NCBI RefSeq assembly: GCF_016904885.1
Contig: NZ_JADWYI010000001.1
Coordinates: 372,001 to 436,000 of the forward strand
Origin: Archangium primigenium
GTDB lineage: Bacteria; Myxococcota; Myxococcia; Myxococcales; Myxococcaceae
Direction: 5' to 3'
DNA: 64,000 nt
The position numbers and the translations under genes are program-made. Below, in pieces: positions 25,885 through 34,107 of the stretch (position 1 is the stretch's first letter; every line of letters starts with the position of its first letter). A model generated the notes under the pieces. It saw only the letters and a program-made list of their open reading frames with translations, was not told the DNA's origin and searched no databases.

Positions 25885-27264
25885 ATGCGACCGCTGGCGT
25901 GCTGCCTCGTCCTCGTCCTCGCCGCGCCGGGTCTGGCGGCGCCTCGCGCCTCGTCCGCCGTGGCCCGCTCGCGCACGTTGGAGCAGGAGCTGCTCGGCGC
26001 GGTGCGCGCGGTGGACTTCACCCCGGTGCTCGACTGGCGGCGGTCGGGCCAGCGCCTGGCGACCCCGCCCAACCTGGACGTGGCCGTCATCGAGCTGGAC
26101 GCCGAGGGACGCCCCGTGGCGGCGGCCAACGTGCTGCTCTCGCGCGACTACCCCCGGGGCCGGGTCGTGCCCCTCGAGCCCAAGCGCTGGGGCACGCGCG
26201 CGGTGCGCTTCACGCGCTGGGATCCGGAGCGGTGGAACGGCAAGAAGGGCTGGGCGGACGCGGGCCCCGAGGAGGACCTGGTGCCGGGCCGCGCGAGCGC
26301 CCCGCTGCGCTTCATGGCGCCCTATCCCGCCTCGCTGTTCAAGATCCTCGTCGCCTACGGGGTGCTGCGCATGGTGGACCAGGGCGAGCTGACGCTCGAC
26401 ACGCCCTACCACTTCACCTCGGGCCAGGAGGATCGGGGCGAGCGACCCGTGCGTGGCTGGATGGATCCGATGATCACCGAATCCAACAACGGCGCCACCG
26501 AGGCCCTGGTGAAGCTGCTGCACGAGCGCGGCGGCATGGCGCGGCTCAACGCGGAGCTCGCGGCGCTGGACCTGGGCACGCTCCAGGTGAATGGGACCTC
26601 GCCGGTGACGGGCCGCGGTTGGCAGCCCGGGAGCATCCACATGACGGCCCTGGACACGGCGCGCCTGTTCCTGCTCATCGACGGAGGGCCGGGGCTGCTG
26701 TGGAAGACGACCCGGGGCCGCGAGGTGACGGCGGCCACCCTGTCCGAGCCCTCGCGCGCGTTCCTCAAGGGACTGCTCGCCGAGCAGGGCTTCGCCGAGG
26801 GCCTGAGCTCCACGGTGATTTGCGGAGACCCGAACGCCCGGCCCGGGCTGCCCGTGGCCGTGCCGGCGCGCTTCCTGGACGCCGAGGGCCGGGCCACGGT
26901 GGGCACCAATGTCTTCGGGCGGGACACGCGACCGTGCAACGCGGCGGCCCAGGTGGAGTTCCTCCACAAGACGGGCCAGACGGAGAACTACGGCAGTGAC
27001 GCGGGCATCGTGCGCGCGCTGCCGGGCCAGACACCGCGGCACTACGTCATCGCGCTGCTGTCCACCCTGGGCTACCGCTACTACGACGCGGGCGTGGCCC
27101 CGTCAGCCAACTTCCAGGACGAGGAGAATGGCTTTCCGCGCGTGGTGACGGGCATCCACTTCACCCAGACCCTCGCGGAGCTGGGCCACCGGGTGGACGA
27201 GGTGATGAAGCAGCGCGGCGCCGCCTCCGCTGAATCCTTCCCTCATTTTGACAAGGCGCCGTAG
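25885..27264 (+). CDS. Exported serine hydrolase of the class A beta-lactamase fold
   Basis: The 459-residue precursor has a signal peptide (LACCLVLVLAAPGLAAP). The penicillin-recognising motifs are all visible: Ser150-x-x-Lys153 (SLFK), SNN in ITESNNGATE as the SDN-type motif, and Lys362-Thr-Gly (HKTGQTENYGSDAG). The N-terminal about 120 residues are an extra domain not found in normal beta-lactamases, and the class A Glu166 omega-loop motif is not evident. It could be a peptidoglycan or ester hydrolase rather than a resistance enzyme. It is divergent from the GH99-like gene, with 184 bases between them that hold both promoters. Confidence 0.75.
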   Translation: MRPLACCLVLVLAAPGLAAPRASSAVARSRTLEQELLGAVRAVDFTPVLDWRRSGQRLATPPNLDVAVIELDAEGRPVAAANVLLSRDYPRGRVVPLEPKRWGTRAVRFTRWDPERWNGKKGWADAGPEEDLVPGRASAPLRFMAPYPASLFKILVAYGVLRMVDQGELTLDTPYHFTSGQEDRGERPVRGWMDPMITESNNGATEALVKLLHERGGMARLNAELAALDLGTLQVNGTSPVTGRGWQPGSIHMTALDTARLFLLIDGGPGLLWKTTRGREVTAATLSEPSRAFLKGLLAEQGFAEGLSSTVICGDPNARPGLPVAVPARFLDAEGRATVGTNVFGRDTRPCNAAAQVEFLHKTGQTENYGSDAGIVRALPGQTPRHYVIALLSTLGYRYYDAGVAPSANFQDEENGFPRVVTGIHFTQTLAELGHRVDEVMKQRGAASAESFPHFDKAP

Positions 27265-27355
27265 CGTCAAGAGGCTACATCCCGAGTGCACCGAGAAAAC
27301 CCCGACGGGTCACGGGCACTGACGAAAATGAGGGGAGGGTTCAGCGTACACCCGC

Positions 27356-27736
27356 TTAACCTTCCGGCTCATCCACGTAGTCAAGCGCGATTTCAACCTG
27401 CTTCCGGTAGAGCGGTACGACTTCGACAGCCAGCACCGCATCCAGCACCGCTCGCGCGCCAGTGACATCACCGGTCTTCTTCCGGCGCGCGGAATCAACG
27501 AGCGCCCGGGACAACCGCCGGCTTCCTTCGAAAATCCGACGGCGAAGCTCCCGCACCAGCGTCTCCGCTCCCGGTGGGGAACGAAGTGCTCGATCCGCGT
27601 CTTCAGGACTGAGCGCCACATCTTGAGCCACTCGCCCCAAGAGTTCGCGCATATCAGCATTTAAATCCAACGCTTCGCCCCGCTCCAGTTTGGCATAAAC
27701 GCCAAGCACCTTGTCCCAGTCGTGAGACTCACTCAT
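27356..27736 (-). CDS. DUSAM domain protein, partner of Cys-rich lipoprotein
   Basis: The 126-residue soluble helical protein matches the myxobacteria-restricted DUSAM family: WDKVLGVYAKLERGEALDL, DADRALRSPPGAETLVREL, RRRIFEGSRRLSRAL, and VLAVEVVPLYRKQVE near the end. The family has no proven function. It starts six bases after the end of the Cys-rich lipoprotein gene, so the pair is one transcript. The small-lipoprotein-then-small-soluble-protein order is the same as in toxin-immunity modules of this window, which suggests but does not show an immunity role. Confidence 0.8.
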   Translation of the reverse strand: MSESHDWDKVLGVYAKLERGEALDLNADMRELLGRVAQDVALSPEDADRALRSPPGAETLVRELRRRIFEGSRRLSRALVDSARRKKTGDVTGARAVLDAVLAVEVVPLYRKQVEIALDYVDEPEG

Positions 27737-27742
27737 CTCGCG

Positions 27743-28222
27743 TTACCTTGTTTTTTGCCAACACAACGTGAAGGGCCATTGACGTTGCCCCTCGCACAGC
27801 CTGAAACAATCGTAGCAGGGCCCCACCCAGCGCGGCTTGTTCTGATCCCTACACAGAACATACGTATCCCGGCAGTGCGCTCTCCATCCTTCGTCGGGGT
27901 CGTCCTCCGCCTCGGCCTCTTTGTCCTTCACCCCTCGTTCCAGCGCGGTCTCGCTCCTCGCTCCGGCATTGACCGCCGCCTCGACGTCCGATGCGGTAGC
28001 ACCGCAGGCGCCCGAGGGATCGTACGGGTGCTTCTTGATACAGCAGGCCATGGTCGAATCACCGGGGCGGCAGGCCACCGTGACCGCTTGCGCCAAAAGC
28101 GCGGACCGACTGCCTTGCGCTTCCTCCGTGCGCAAGTTCGCCCTGCGTGGCGAACACCCTGACACGAACTCCAACCCCATCAGGCTCGCGACCACGACCG
28201 CAATGGAAGTCACGTGTTTCAT
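27743..28222 (-). CDS. Small Cys-rich lipoprotein, possible toxin
   Basis: The 159-residue precursor has a lipobox ending VSGC (Cys near residue 23), a short linker, and many Cys in the mature part. These include ACCIKKHPYDP, SGACGAT, RAHCRDTYVLC, GPCYDCFRLCEGQ and TLCW. The tail WVGPCYDCFRLCEGQRQWPF resembles a C-terminal module I remember from several myxobacterial lipoproteins next to DUSAM genes. The start ATG 28222 is chosen for the signal peptide and a GAGCA site; the upstream ATG at 28243 is possible. Function unknown; toxin is inference from gene order and lipoprotein status. Confidence 0.65.
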   Translation of the reverse strand: MKHVTSIAVVVASLMGLEFVSGCSPRRANLRTEEAQGSRSALLAQAVTVACRPGDSTMACCIKKHPYDPSGACGATASDVEAAVNAGARSETALERGVKDKEAEAEDDPDEGWRAHCRDTYVLCRDQNKPRWVGPCYDCFRLCEGQRQWPFTLCWQKTR

Positions 28223-28308
28223 GGGAGTGCTCTTCTCGAACATCGCGCGGTGTCGGTTGTCGTGGTCGACGCGTTCCGCCGAGCGCCACCGCGCCACACC
28301 GTCTAGAC

Positions 28309-29181
28309 TCAGTCCGCCGGGTCCTTCTCGTCCTCGTCGAACGGCAGCAACACGGGCTCCTCCACGTCGATCTCGAGCTCGAGCGACGGCGAGGCGGCCC
28401 GGGGCTCGGGGGCCACCTCGACCTCGGGCGCCAGGTGCTCGATGTCATCCAGGCTCGCCACGAACGCGCCCGCGTGGGGGTCCTCCACCGGGGCCGTCTC
28501 CAGGTTCTCGATGTCGTCCAGGCTCGCGAGGAACAGGTCCGCGGCGGGATCGCTGTAGAGCTCCTCCTCGGCGTCCGCGTCCTCCTCCGCGCCCTCCTGG
28601 AGTGCCTCGAGCTCCTCGGCCATCCAGTCGGCGGCGTCATCCTCGGCGAGGGGCTCGTCCTGGAGCGCCGCCTCCTCCAACTCGGTGGCGGCGGTGAGCG
28701 CGGCCTGCTGGGCGGCCAGGGCATTCTCGGCGGCGCGCAGCTCGGCCTCGGCGCGCTCGAGCTCGGCGCGCTGCGCCGCGGCCCGCTCCTCCCGGGAGAC
28801 GCGCTCGTAGATGTTGGCCCGGGCGAGCTGGGCGAGCGACACCCCGGGCTTGCCCGCCTGGCGGGGGTCCGGCTGCTCCATCTCGTCGCGCGCGCCGCCC
28901 TTGAGGTCGAGCAGCTCCTCGGGGAGCTTCTCGTAGCCATCGCGCAGCATGAGCTTGGAGCGCAGCGTCTCGACCTGCTTGGCCTTCTTGGCGCGCTCGG
29001 CCTCCAGGGCCTCCAGCTCGGCGCGGTAGTGGCTGTTGAGCGAGTCGAGCCCGTCCTCCTCGGTCTGGAGCTCCGGGTTGTCGGCGCCGATGTGCTTCTC
29101 CACCGGAGCCACGCGGCGCTGGGCCTGCACGAGGCTCGCGGTGGCGACGAAGGGGTTGAAACCAACCCTGCGGATGCTCAT
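28309..29181 (-). CDS. Hypothetical coiled-coil protein with acidic tail
   Basis: Not recognised as a named family. The 290-residue protein is soluble. Residues about 45-85 and 115-175 are Glu/Arg/Ala-rich coiled coils (EALEAERAKKAKQVETL, AELERAEAELRAAENALA). The last 110 residues are strongly acidic, with two copies of a SLDDIE motif (FLASLDDIENLE, FVASLDDIEHLA) that may be short binding elements. Start ATG 29181. It is divergent from the acyl-CoA dehydrogenase gene with 130 bases between. Confidence 0.6.
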   Translation of the reverse strand: MSIRRVGFNPFVATASLVQAQRRVAPVEKHIGADNPELQTEEDGLDSLNSHYRAELEALEAERAKKAKQVETLRSKLMLRDGYEKLPEELLDLKGGARDEMEQPDPRQAGKPGVSLAQLARANIYERVSREERAAAQRAELERAEAELRAAENALAAQQAALTAATELEEAALQDEPLAEDDAADWMAEELEALQEGAEEDADAEEELYSDPAADLFLASLDDIENLETAPVEDPHAGAFVASLDDIEHLAPEVEVAPEPRAASPSLELEIDVEEPVLLPFDEDEKDPAD

Positions 29182-29311
29182 GGACGGGCCTCGTGGGACA
29201 CGGAGGGGGACTGCGCGGGGGGCCATTCTCGCAGCAAGCGGGTCCGGGTTGCGAACCCCCCTCGAAAAAGCGAGCCTGGATGCCCTCCCACACCTTGCGT
29301 ACGAGGCCCGC

Positions 29312-31129
29312 ATGTCATCCGCGTCCAGCCACTACAAGCCGAACCTGCGAGACCTGAATTTCAACCTCTTCGAGTTCCTGGACATCGGCCGCACGACCCT
29401 GGGCAAGGCGCCCTTCGGGGACTTCGACGAGACGGCGGCGCGGCAGACGCTGGAGACCTTCGCGGCGGTGAGCACGAACGAGCTGGCGGCGAGCTTCGCC
29501 GAGTCGGACCTGAACCCGCCGCGGCTGGAGAACGGCGAGGTGAAGCTGCCGCCGGGGATGAAGCGCTCACTGGACGCGTACTACGACGCGGGGATGCACC
29601 AGCTGGAGCTGCCGGTGCCGCTCGGGGGCATGGGGGCGCCGCCCACGCTCGGCTGGGCCTCCTTCGAGCTCATCGTGGGGGCCAACCCCGCGCTGGCCTT
29701 CTTCACGCTGGGCAACGTGCTGGCGCGGGTCATCGACCGGCTGGGCACCGAGTCGCAGAAGAAGCGCTACCTGCCGGCGATGATGGACCGGCGGTGGGTG
29801 GGCACCATGGTGCTCACCGAGCCGGACGCGGGCAGTGACGTGGGCGCGGCGCGCACCAAGGCACGGCGGGTGGAGGGGGACATCTGGGAGCTGGAGGGCG
29901 TCAAGCGCTTCATCACGAGCGCGGAGACGGACCACGCGGAGAACATCGTGCACATGGTGCTGGCGCGGCCCGAGGGCGCGGGGCCGGGCACCAAGGGCCT
30001 GTCGCTGTTCATCGTGCCCAAGCTGTGGGTGGACGAGGGCGGCGTGCTGGGCGAGCACAACGGTGTCGTGTGCACGAAGATCGAGGACAAGATGGGCCTC
30101 AAGGGCTCCGTCACGAGCGAGCTGACGTTCGGGGACGGTCGGCCCTCGCGCGGGCTGCTCTTGGGCGAGGTGCACGACGGCATCCGGCAGATGTTCCACA
30201 TCATCGAGCAGGCGCGCATGGCGGTGGGCATGAAGTCCATGGCCACGCTGTCCACGGCGTACTTGAACGCGCTGGAGTTCACGAAGGATCGCAAGCAGGG
30301 CACGGACCTGATGGGGGCGCGGGACGCCAAGGCGCCGCGGGTGTCCATCCTGCGGCACCCGGACGTGCGGCGGATGCTGATGGCGCAGAAGGCGCACGCC
30401 GAGGGCATGCGGGCGCTGGCGCTCTACACGGCGTTCATGCAGGACCACGTGGAGATGAAGGGCGGCCACCGGGCGCTGGAGGCCGCCGAGTACGACGCGC
30501 TCAACGACCTGCTCCTGCCGATGGTGAAGGGCTACAGCTCGGAGAAGGCCTACGAGCTGCTGGCGCTGTCGCTGCAGTGCCTGGGGGGCTCGGGCTACCT
30601 CAAGGACTACCCGATGGAGCAGTACATCCGGGACCAGAAGATCGACACGCTCTACGAGGGCACGACGCACATCCAGGCGTTGGACCTGCTGATGCGCAAG
30701 GTGGCGCGTGACGGCGGCGCGACGCTGCAGGGCCTGTTGAGCAAGGTGCGCGCGACGGCGGAGGGGGACGAGGGCGGAGAGACGCTCAAGGCGGAGCGGG
30801 CGGCGCTGGGCCAGGGGCTCACGGCGATGGAGACGATGCTCGGCACGCTGATGGGCAAGCTGGGCGAGTCCGTGTACCACGTGGGCTTCCAGGGCAACCG
30901 GGTGCTGATGGCGCTGGCGGACCTGGTGGTGGGATGGCTCTTGGTGCGGCACGCGGGGGTGGCGCTCGAGCGCATGAAGGAGAACCCCGGCGACAAGACC
31001 TTCTACGAGGGCAAGGTCGCGAGCGCGCGCTGGTTCTGCCACGAGGTGCTACCGGGGCTGGAGCACGCCGCGCGCATGGTGGAGCGCGGTGACCTGGTGC
31101 TGATGGACCTGCCCGACGAGTCGTTCTGA
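29312..31129 (+). CDS. Acyl-CoA dehydrogenase
   Basis: The 605-residue flavoenzyme would oxidise the alpha-beta bond of an acyl-CoA in beta-oxidation and pass electrons to ETF. It has the long form with a C-terminal extension. Visible parts are GTMVLTEPDAGSDVG (FAD-binding middle domain), LGGSGYLKDYPMEQYIRDQKI, and LYEGTTHIQALDLL, where the Glu is the likely catalytic base. The remainder is helical, with an ACDH_C-like tail. The start is ATG 29312 (MSSASSHYKPNL). The stop is 12 bases from that of the convergent gene. A 49-base piece of this gene is repeated at 31701. Confidence 0.92.
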   Translation: MSSASSHYKPNLRDLNFNLFEFLDIGRTTLGKAPFGDFDETAARQTLETFAAVSTNELAASFAESDLNPPRLENGEVKLPPGMKRSLDAYYDAGMHQLELPVPLGGMGAPPTLGWASFELIVGANPALAFFTLGNVLARVIDRLGTESQKKRYLPAMMDRRWVGTMVLTEPDAGSDVGAARTKARRVEGDIWELEGVKRFITSAETDHAENIVHMVLARPEGAGPGTKGLSLFIVPKLWVDEGGVLGEHNGVVCTKIEDKMGLKGSVTSELTFGDGRPSRGLLLGEVHDGIRQMFHIIEQARMAVGMKSMATLSTAYLNALEFTKDRKQGTDLMGARDAKAPRVSILRHPDVRRMLMAQKAHAEGMRALALYTAFMQDHVEMKGGHRALEAAEYDALNDLLLPMVKGYSSEKAYELLALSLQCLGGSGYLKDYPMEQYIRDQKIDTLYEGTTHIQALDLLMRKVARDGGATLQGLLSKVRATAEGDEGGETLKAERAALGQGLTAMETMLGTLMGKLGESVYHVGFQGNRVLMALADLVVGWLLVRHAGVALERMKENPGDKTFYEGKVASARWFCHEVLPGLEHAARMVERGDLVLMDLPDESF

Positions 31130-31141
31130 GCCGTCCAGCGG

Positions 31142-31678
31142 TCACTCGCCGAAGGCGAAGTCCGCCCGGAGTTCCTCCCGGGCGGACGCCACCGCTCGGC
31201 CCTCCGCGTCGAGCCCTTGCGCGGTCACGACGAAGCGCAGCGAGCACACCGGCTTGGACAGACAGGCCGCTTCGCGCAGGACGCGGTGAAATACAGACGC
31301 GGGGACGAAGAAGACGGGCCGTCCCTCGGCGACCTGGGCGAGGGCCTCCACCTCGGGCTTCGCCTCGCCAAGGGCCAGCACCTGCCGGGGCTCGGCGGGC
31401 ACGTACAGCTCGCCCACGGGCGTGAGCGAGCCCCGCGCCCCCACCTGGAGCCGCAACCGCACCGTGCGCACCGGGGACTCCGGCGGGGGATCCAGGCGCA
31501 CCGCGCAGACGACGGCCTCGGTGTTCCACTGCGCGCCCCCAGGACCGCCACCCGGCTCTCGCAGGCTCCGGCTCTTCCACGCATCGAAGCAGTCGAGTTT
31601 CATCCCGAGAACCGGTGCGGGCTTCGCCCACGCGGAGCCCGCCAGCAGGAGCACACAGCTCGCCGTCCAGAAGTTCAT
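31142..31678 (-). CDS. Secreted hypothetical protein
   Basis: The 178-residue precursor has a signal peptide (FWTASCVLLLAGSAWAKP) and a beta-rich mature part with four Cys: KLDCFDAWKS, AVVCAVRLDPP, AACLSKPVCSLRF. No family is recognised. The start ATG 31678 gives the signal peptide directly; longer in-frame starts would bury it. Its upstream flank holds a fossil of the acyl-CoA dehydrogenase gene in the opposite orientation, so its promoter region has been rearranged. Confidence 0.55.
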   Translation of the reverse strand: MNFWTASCVLLLAGSAWAKPAPVLGMKLDCFDAWKSRSLREPGGGPGGAQWNTEAVVCAVRLDPPPESPVRTVRLRLQVGARGSLTPVGELYVPAEPRQVLALGEAKPEVEALAQVAEGRPVFFVPASVFHRVLREAACLSKPVCSLRFVVTAQGLDAEGRAVASAREELRADFAFGE

Positions 31679-31700
31679 GGGCGAATCATACGCGCGACCC

Positions 31701-31749
31701 AGTTCGGAGAAGGCGTACGCGCTGCTGGCGTTGTCGTTGCAGTGCCTGG
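31701..31749 (+). pseudogene. 49-base fossil of an acyl-CoA dehydrogenase gene
   Basis: Bases 31701-31749 match 30536-30584 of the neighbouring acyl-CoA dehydrogenase gene at 44 of 49 positions, in the same orientation and the same reading frame (SSEKAYALLALSLQCL against SSEKAYELLALSLQCL). Four of the five differences keep the amino acid. No similarity extends on either side. It is best read as what is left of a second or transferred copy of such a gene. Confidence 0.7.
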
Positions 31750-31787
31750 AGTCCAGGTGGAAGTGCCACGACAGCGGCTCGAGCCCA

Positions 31788-32243
31788 CTACAACAGGGGC
31801 GAGGGCAAGGGCCGCTTTTCGTGGGGCAGGCGAATCTCGTTTTCCAGCCGGAGCCCGTCCGTCCAGTTCCGTGAGTCTTCGTTGAGCACCAGGTTCCCGC
31901 CGAGCCTCTGCAGAACGATGTGCTCCCCGTTGAAGAGCAGGACCCCCTCTCGCCCCTGCTCCAACAGGAGCATCGTCGCGCGCAGCATGATGCGATTTCC
32001 CTCCTCGTACTCACTGCTATTGGGATCGAGTCGAAATCCCACGGACAGATCGGGTCTGAAGTGAAAGGCTGCCTCGATCATGAGCTTGAAGTCTTGATCG
32101 GGTTCGATCGCGCTGACCCATACCGCTGGCCCGAGGAGATGGGCATCATCGACCCACTCGAGCCCGAAGCTCTCGGCCATGAGTCGCAATGCCCGCACGG
32201 GCTTCAAGCCCGTTGATAGCTCGAGACTGTTGTCCAATCCCAT
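31788..32243 (-). CDS. SitI-type immunity protein (SitI3-like), now orphan
   Basis: The 151-residue soluble protein has the pattern of SitI immunity proteins I know from myxobacteria: LELSTGLKPVRALRLMA, FHFRPDLSVGFRLDPN, RATMLLLEQGREGVLLFNGEHIVLQRLGGNLVLNED. The start ATG 32243 has GGAGA just upstream. It lies directly after a truncated sitA gene on the same strand, so its toxin partner is dead while the immunity gene is intact. Retained immunity would protect against relatives that still make the toxin. The SitI3 label is from memory of sequence motifs and needs a profile search. Confidence 0.6.
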   Translation of the reverse strand: MGLDNSLELSTGLKPVRALRLMAESFGLEWVDDAHLLGPAVWVSAIEPDQDFKLMIEAAFHFRPDLSVGFRLDPNSSEYEEGNRIMLRATMLLLEQGREGVLLFNGEHIVLQRLGGNLVLNEDSRNWTDGLRLENEIRLPHEKRPLPSPLL

Positions 32244-32650
32244 GTTCTCCCCGCGTTGGTGAATCGGGTGCGCGGCATTTGGGCTATGAGACCAGGATAG
32301 AAACATCGCCACCCTACCACCTCCGGAGTGTGCCGCCCCTCCAGGTGCTCGCCCGGCGCGAACGGCGTGATGCGGCGACTCGGTGTGTCGTACGTGTACG
32401 AACCGCTCCGCGCCCCTACCTCGAACAGTCGCCGGGCGGCGTCCTGGGGCCAGGGAAGGGGCCGAGCATTTTGAGCCAGTTCCGACACGGCCTCCTCGAA
32501 CTCGCCGTGGCCCAGCGCCACCGGCTTGGCGCCGGAACGTGGGTGGAAGACGAGGGCGTCGGTCTGGCCCGTGTCCAGGCGCACGACCCGGGACGCCGTG
32601 CCACACCCCACGAGGAGGGCCAGCATCACTGCCGTGCAGTACAGCTTCAT
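32204..32650 (-). pseudogene. Truncated sitA-type lipoprotein gene
   Basis: The frame starts with a lipobox (LALLVGCGTAS). It runs through about 109 residues of SitA-type N-terminal body (RVVRLDTGQT, GEFEEAVSELAQNARPLPWPQDAARRLFEVGARSG given in parts: EFEEAVSELA, AARRLFEV, SGSYTYD, RRITPFAPGEHLEG). It then loses similarity at about base 32323 and ends within the next gene. Complete SitA proteins go on for about 400 more residues including the toxin domain. The deletion fused the head directly to the region before the immunity gene. Start ATG 32650 lies three bases after the stop of the Vps62-domain gene. Confidence 0.65.
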
Positions 32651-32653
32651 GGG

Positions 32654-34039
32654 CTACTGGATCTTCTTGTGCCAGGGACCCAGCGGGCCGGTGGTGGTGG
32701 CCGTCTCCCCCACCTCGCCCCAGGCGCCCGCGTAGTCCTTCCACGGCTGCTCCTCGAGTTCCTGCACGTTGTCGGTGATGACCCACGACACGCCCCCGTC
32801 CCGCGTCTCGTCAGTGCCCGCCGTGTGGAAGTTGCCCACCGCGGGGTAGAGCGCGTGGGTGCCCTTGGCCGCGTACACCACGAGCACCTGCACGTTGCCA
32901 TCGACATACGTCTGCAATGAGGAGACAGGGTACAGGGTCCGCTCGCCATGAGCGCTCAGCGACGCGCCGGTGATGAGTCCATTGGCGGTGTGCACGGTGA
33001 CGTCCTCCCAGTCGCCCTGGTGGGAGAAGCTGAGGATGTAGGAGGACTCGTTGTAGCCGTAGAAGAGCCAGTACTGCTGACGCCCGTCCTGCAGCCGGTG
33101 GCGGAACGAGGGCACCTGGCCGGTGGGCGAGAAGTTGCCCTGGGGGTGGCCCTCGGGCTGGAGGAAGACGTTCCAGTCACTGCCAGACTTCGAATCCCGG
33201 GGGCGACGGTTCGAGCCATCCGGGTTGATCGTGTAGCTGTTGATGAAGCTCACGGGGACGTCGAAGTACTCCCAGGACTTGTCGTTGCCGGAGACCCACG
33301 AGAAGGAGGATTTGTTGAAGCCCTGGTCCGTGCCCCAGCCCTTGTGGTGGCGGAAGCGGGAAGCGCGAATGAAGTCCATGGGCGCCATGGGGTAGTAGCC
33401 CTCCTGCGGATGCAGCTTCACGATGATGCGGAAGGCATTGGGCGGAGGCGGCAGGGCCACGCGCAGGGTGCCGCCGCGGTAGTACGAGTTCTTGTTCTCG
33501 TCGCCCTGGTGCATGCGACCGGTCATCACCCGCCGCGCGTCCGTGGTGTACCAGATGGAGCCGGACTCCTTGATGCCGCCGGAGGTGGCCAGATCGATGA
33601 CCTCGGTGGGCAGCCCGTTGAGCGTCACGCGGCCGGTGAGGTAGCGCGTGTTGCCGTTCTCGTCGCCGGTGTGCTGGCGGCCGATCAACACGGTGCCCTG
33701 GGGCGCGTCGAACCAGATGCCGGCGGACTCCTTGATCCAGTGGCTCCAGCCGAGGGTCTGCACCGCGATGGTGCCCGCGACGGGCTCGTTGAACTCGTTG
33801 ACGGCCTGGAGCGTGGCGTACTGGTAGACGGTCTGCCCGTTCTCATCGCCGCCATGCCAGCGGCCCGTCAGCACGGTGTTCGCCGGAGCGATGAACGTGC
33901 TGCTGCTCTCCTTGCTGGAGCCCGAGCTGTAGCGGAACTGGGGCACGAGGAAGAGGCTCTGCGCCACGGCGGCGCTGGAGGCCAGACACACGCCCGTGAG
34001 CAGCCAGGCGAGGAGGTTCTTGAGGAGGGAGGGTCTCAT
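32654..34039 (-). CDS. Secreted Vps62-domain protein with N-terminal repeats
   Basis: The 461-residue precursor has a signal peptide ending AAVAQS. Three repeats follow around 50-190, built on TGRWHGGDENGQT, IGRQHTGDENGNT and TGRMHQGDENKNS. The second half resembles Vps62-family proteins: QYWLFYGYNE, HQGDWEDVTVH, YAAKGTHALYP, where the His, Asp and Trp residues are conserved in the family. The biochemical role of bacterial Vps62 proteins is unclear. The gene is followed after three bases by a truncated sitA and then an immunity gene, so it was once the first gene of a toxin operon. It is divergent from the Tox-REase-5 toxin gene. Confidence 0.7.
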   Translation of the reverse strand: MRPSLLKNLLAWLLTGVCLASSAAVAQSLFLVPQFRYSSGSSKESSSTFIAPANTVLTGRWHGGDENGQTVYQYATLQAVNEFNEPVAGTIAVQTLGWSHWIKESAGIWFDAPQGTVLIGRQHTGDENGNTRYLTGRVTLNGLPTEVIDLATSGGIKESGSIWYTTDARRVMTGRMHQGDENKNSYYRGGTLRVALPPPPNAFRIIVKLHPQEGYYPMAPMDFIRASRFRHHKGWGTDQGFNKSSFSWVSGNDKSWEYFDVPVSFINSYTINPDGSNRRPRDSKSGSDWNVFLQPEGHPQGNFSPTGQVPSFRHRLQDGRQQYWLFYGYNESSYILSFSHQGDWEDVTVHTANGLITGASLSAHGERTLYPVSSLQTYVDGNVQVLVVYAAKGTHALYPAVGNFHTAGTDETRDGGVSWVITDNVQELEEQPWKDYAGAWGEVGETATTTGPLGPWHKKIQ

Positions 34040-34107
34040 GGGACTTTCCCTTTACCGTGTGTTTTCCTTGTTTTCCAGACAGAGCATTGAACAGGAGCAC
34101 CGGACGG
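34040..34107. promoter_or_regulatory. Divergent promoter region between two toxin units
   Basis: These 68 bases lie between two divergent starts and are visibly T-rich compared with their surroundings (CCCTTTACCGTGTGTTTTCC and nearby). AGGAG at 34093-34097 serves the rightward gene. Both toxin-associated transcripts must start here or just inside the neighbouring gene. I see no clear operator palindrome. Confidence 0.4.
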
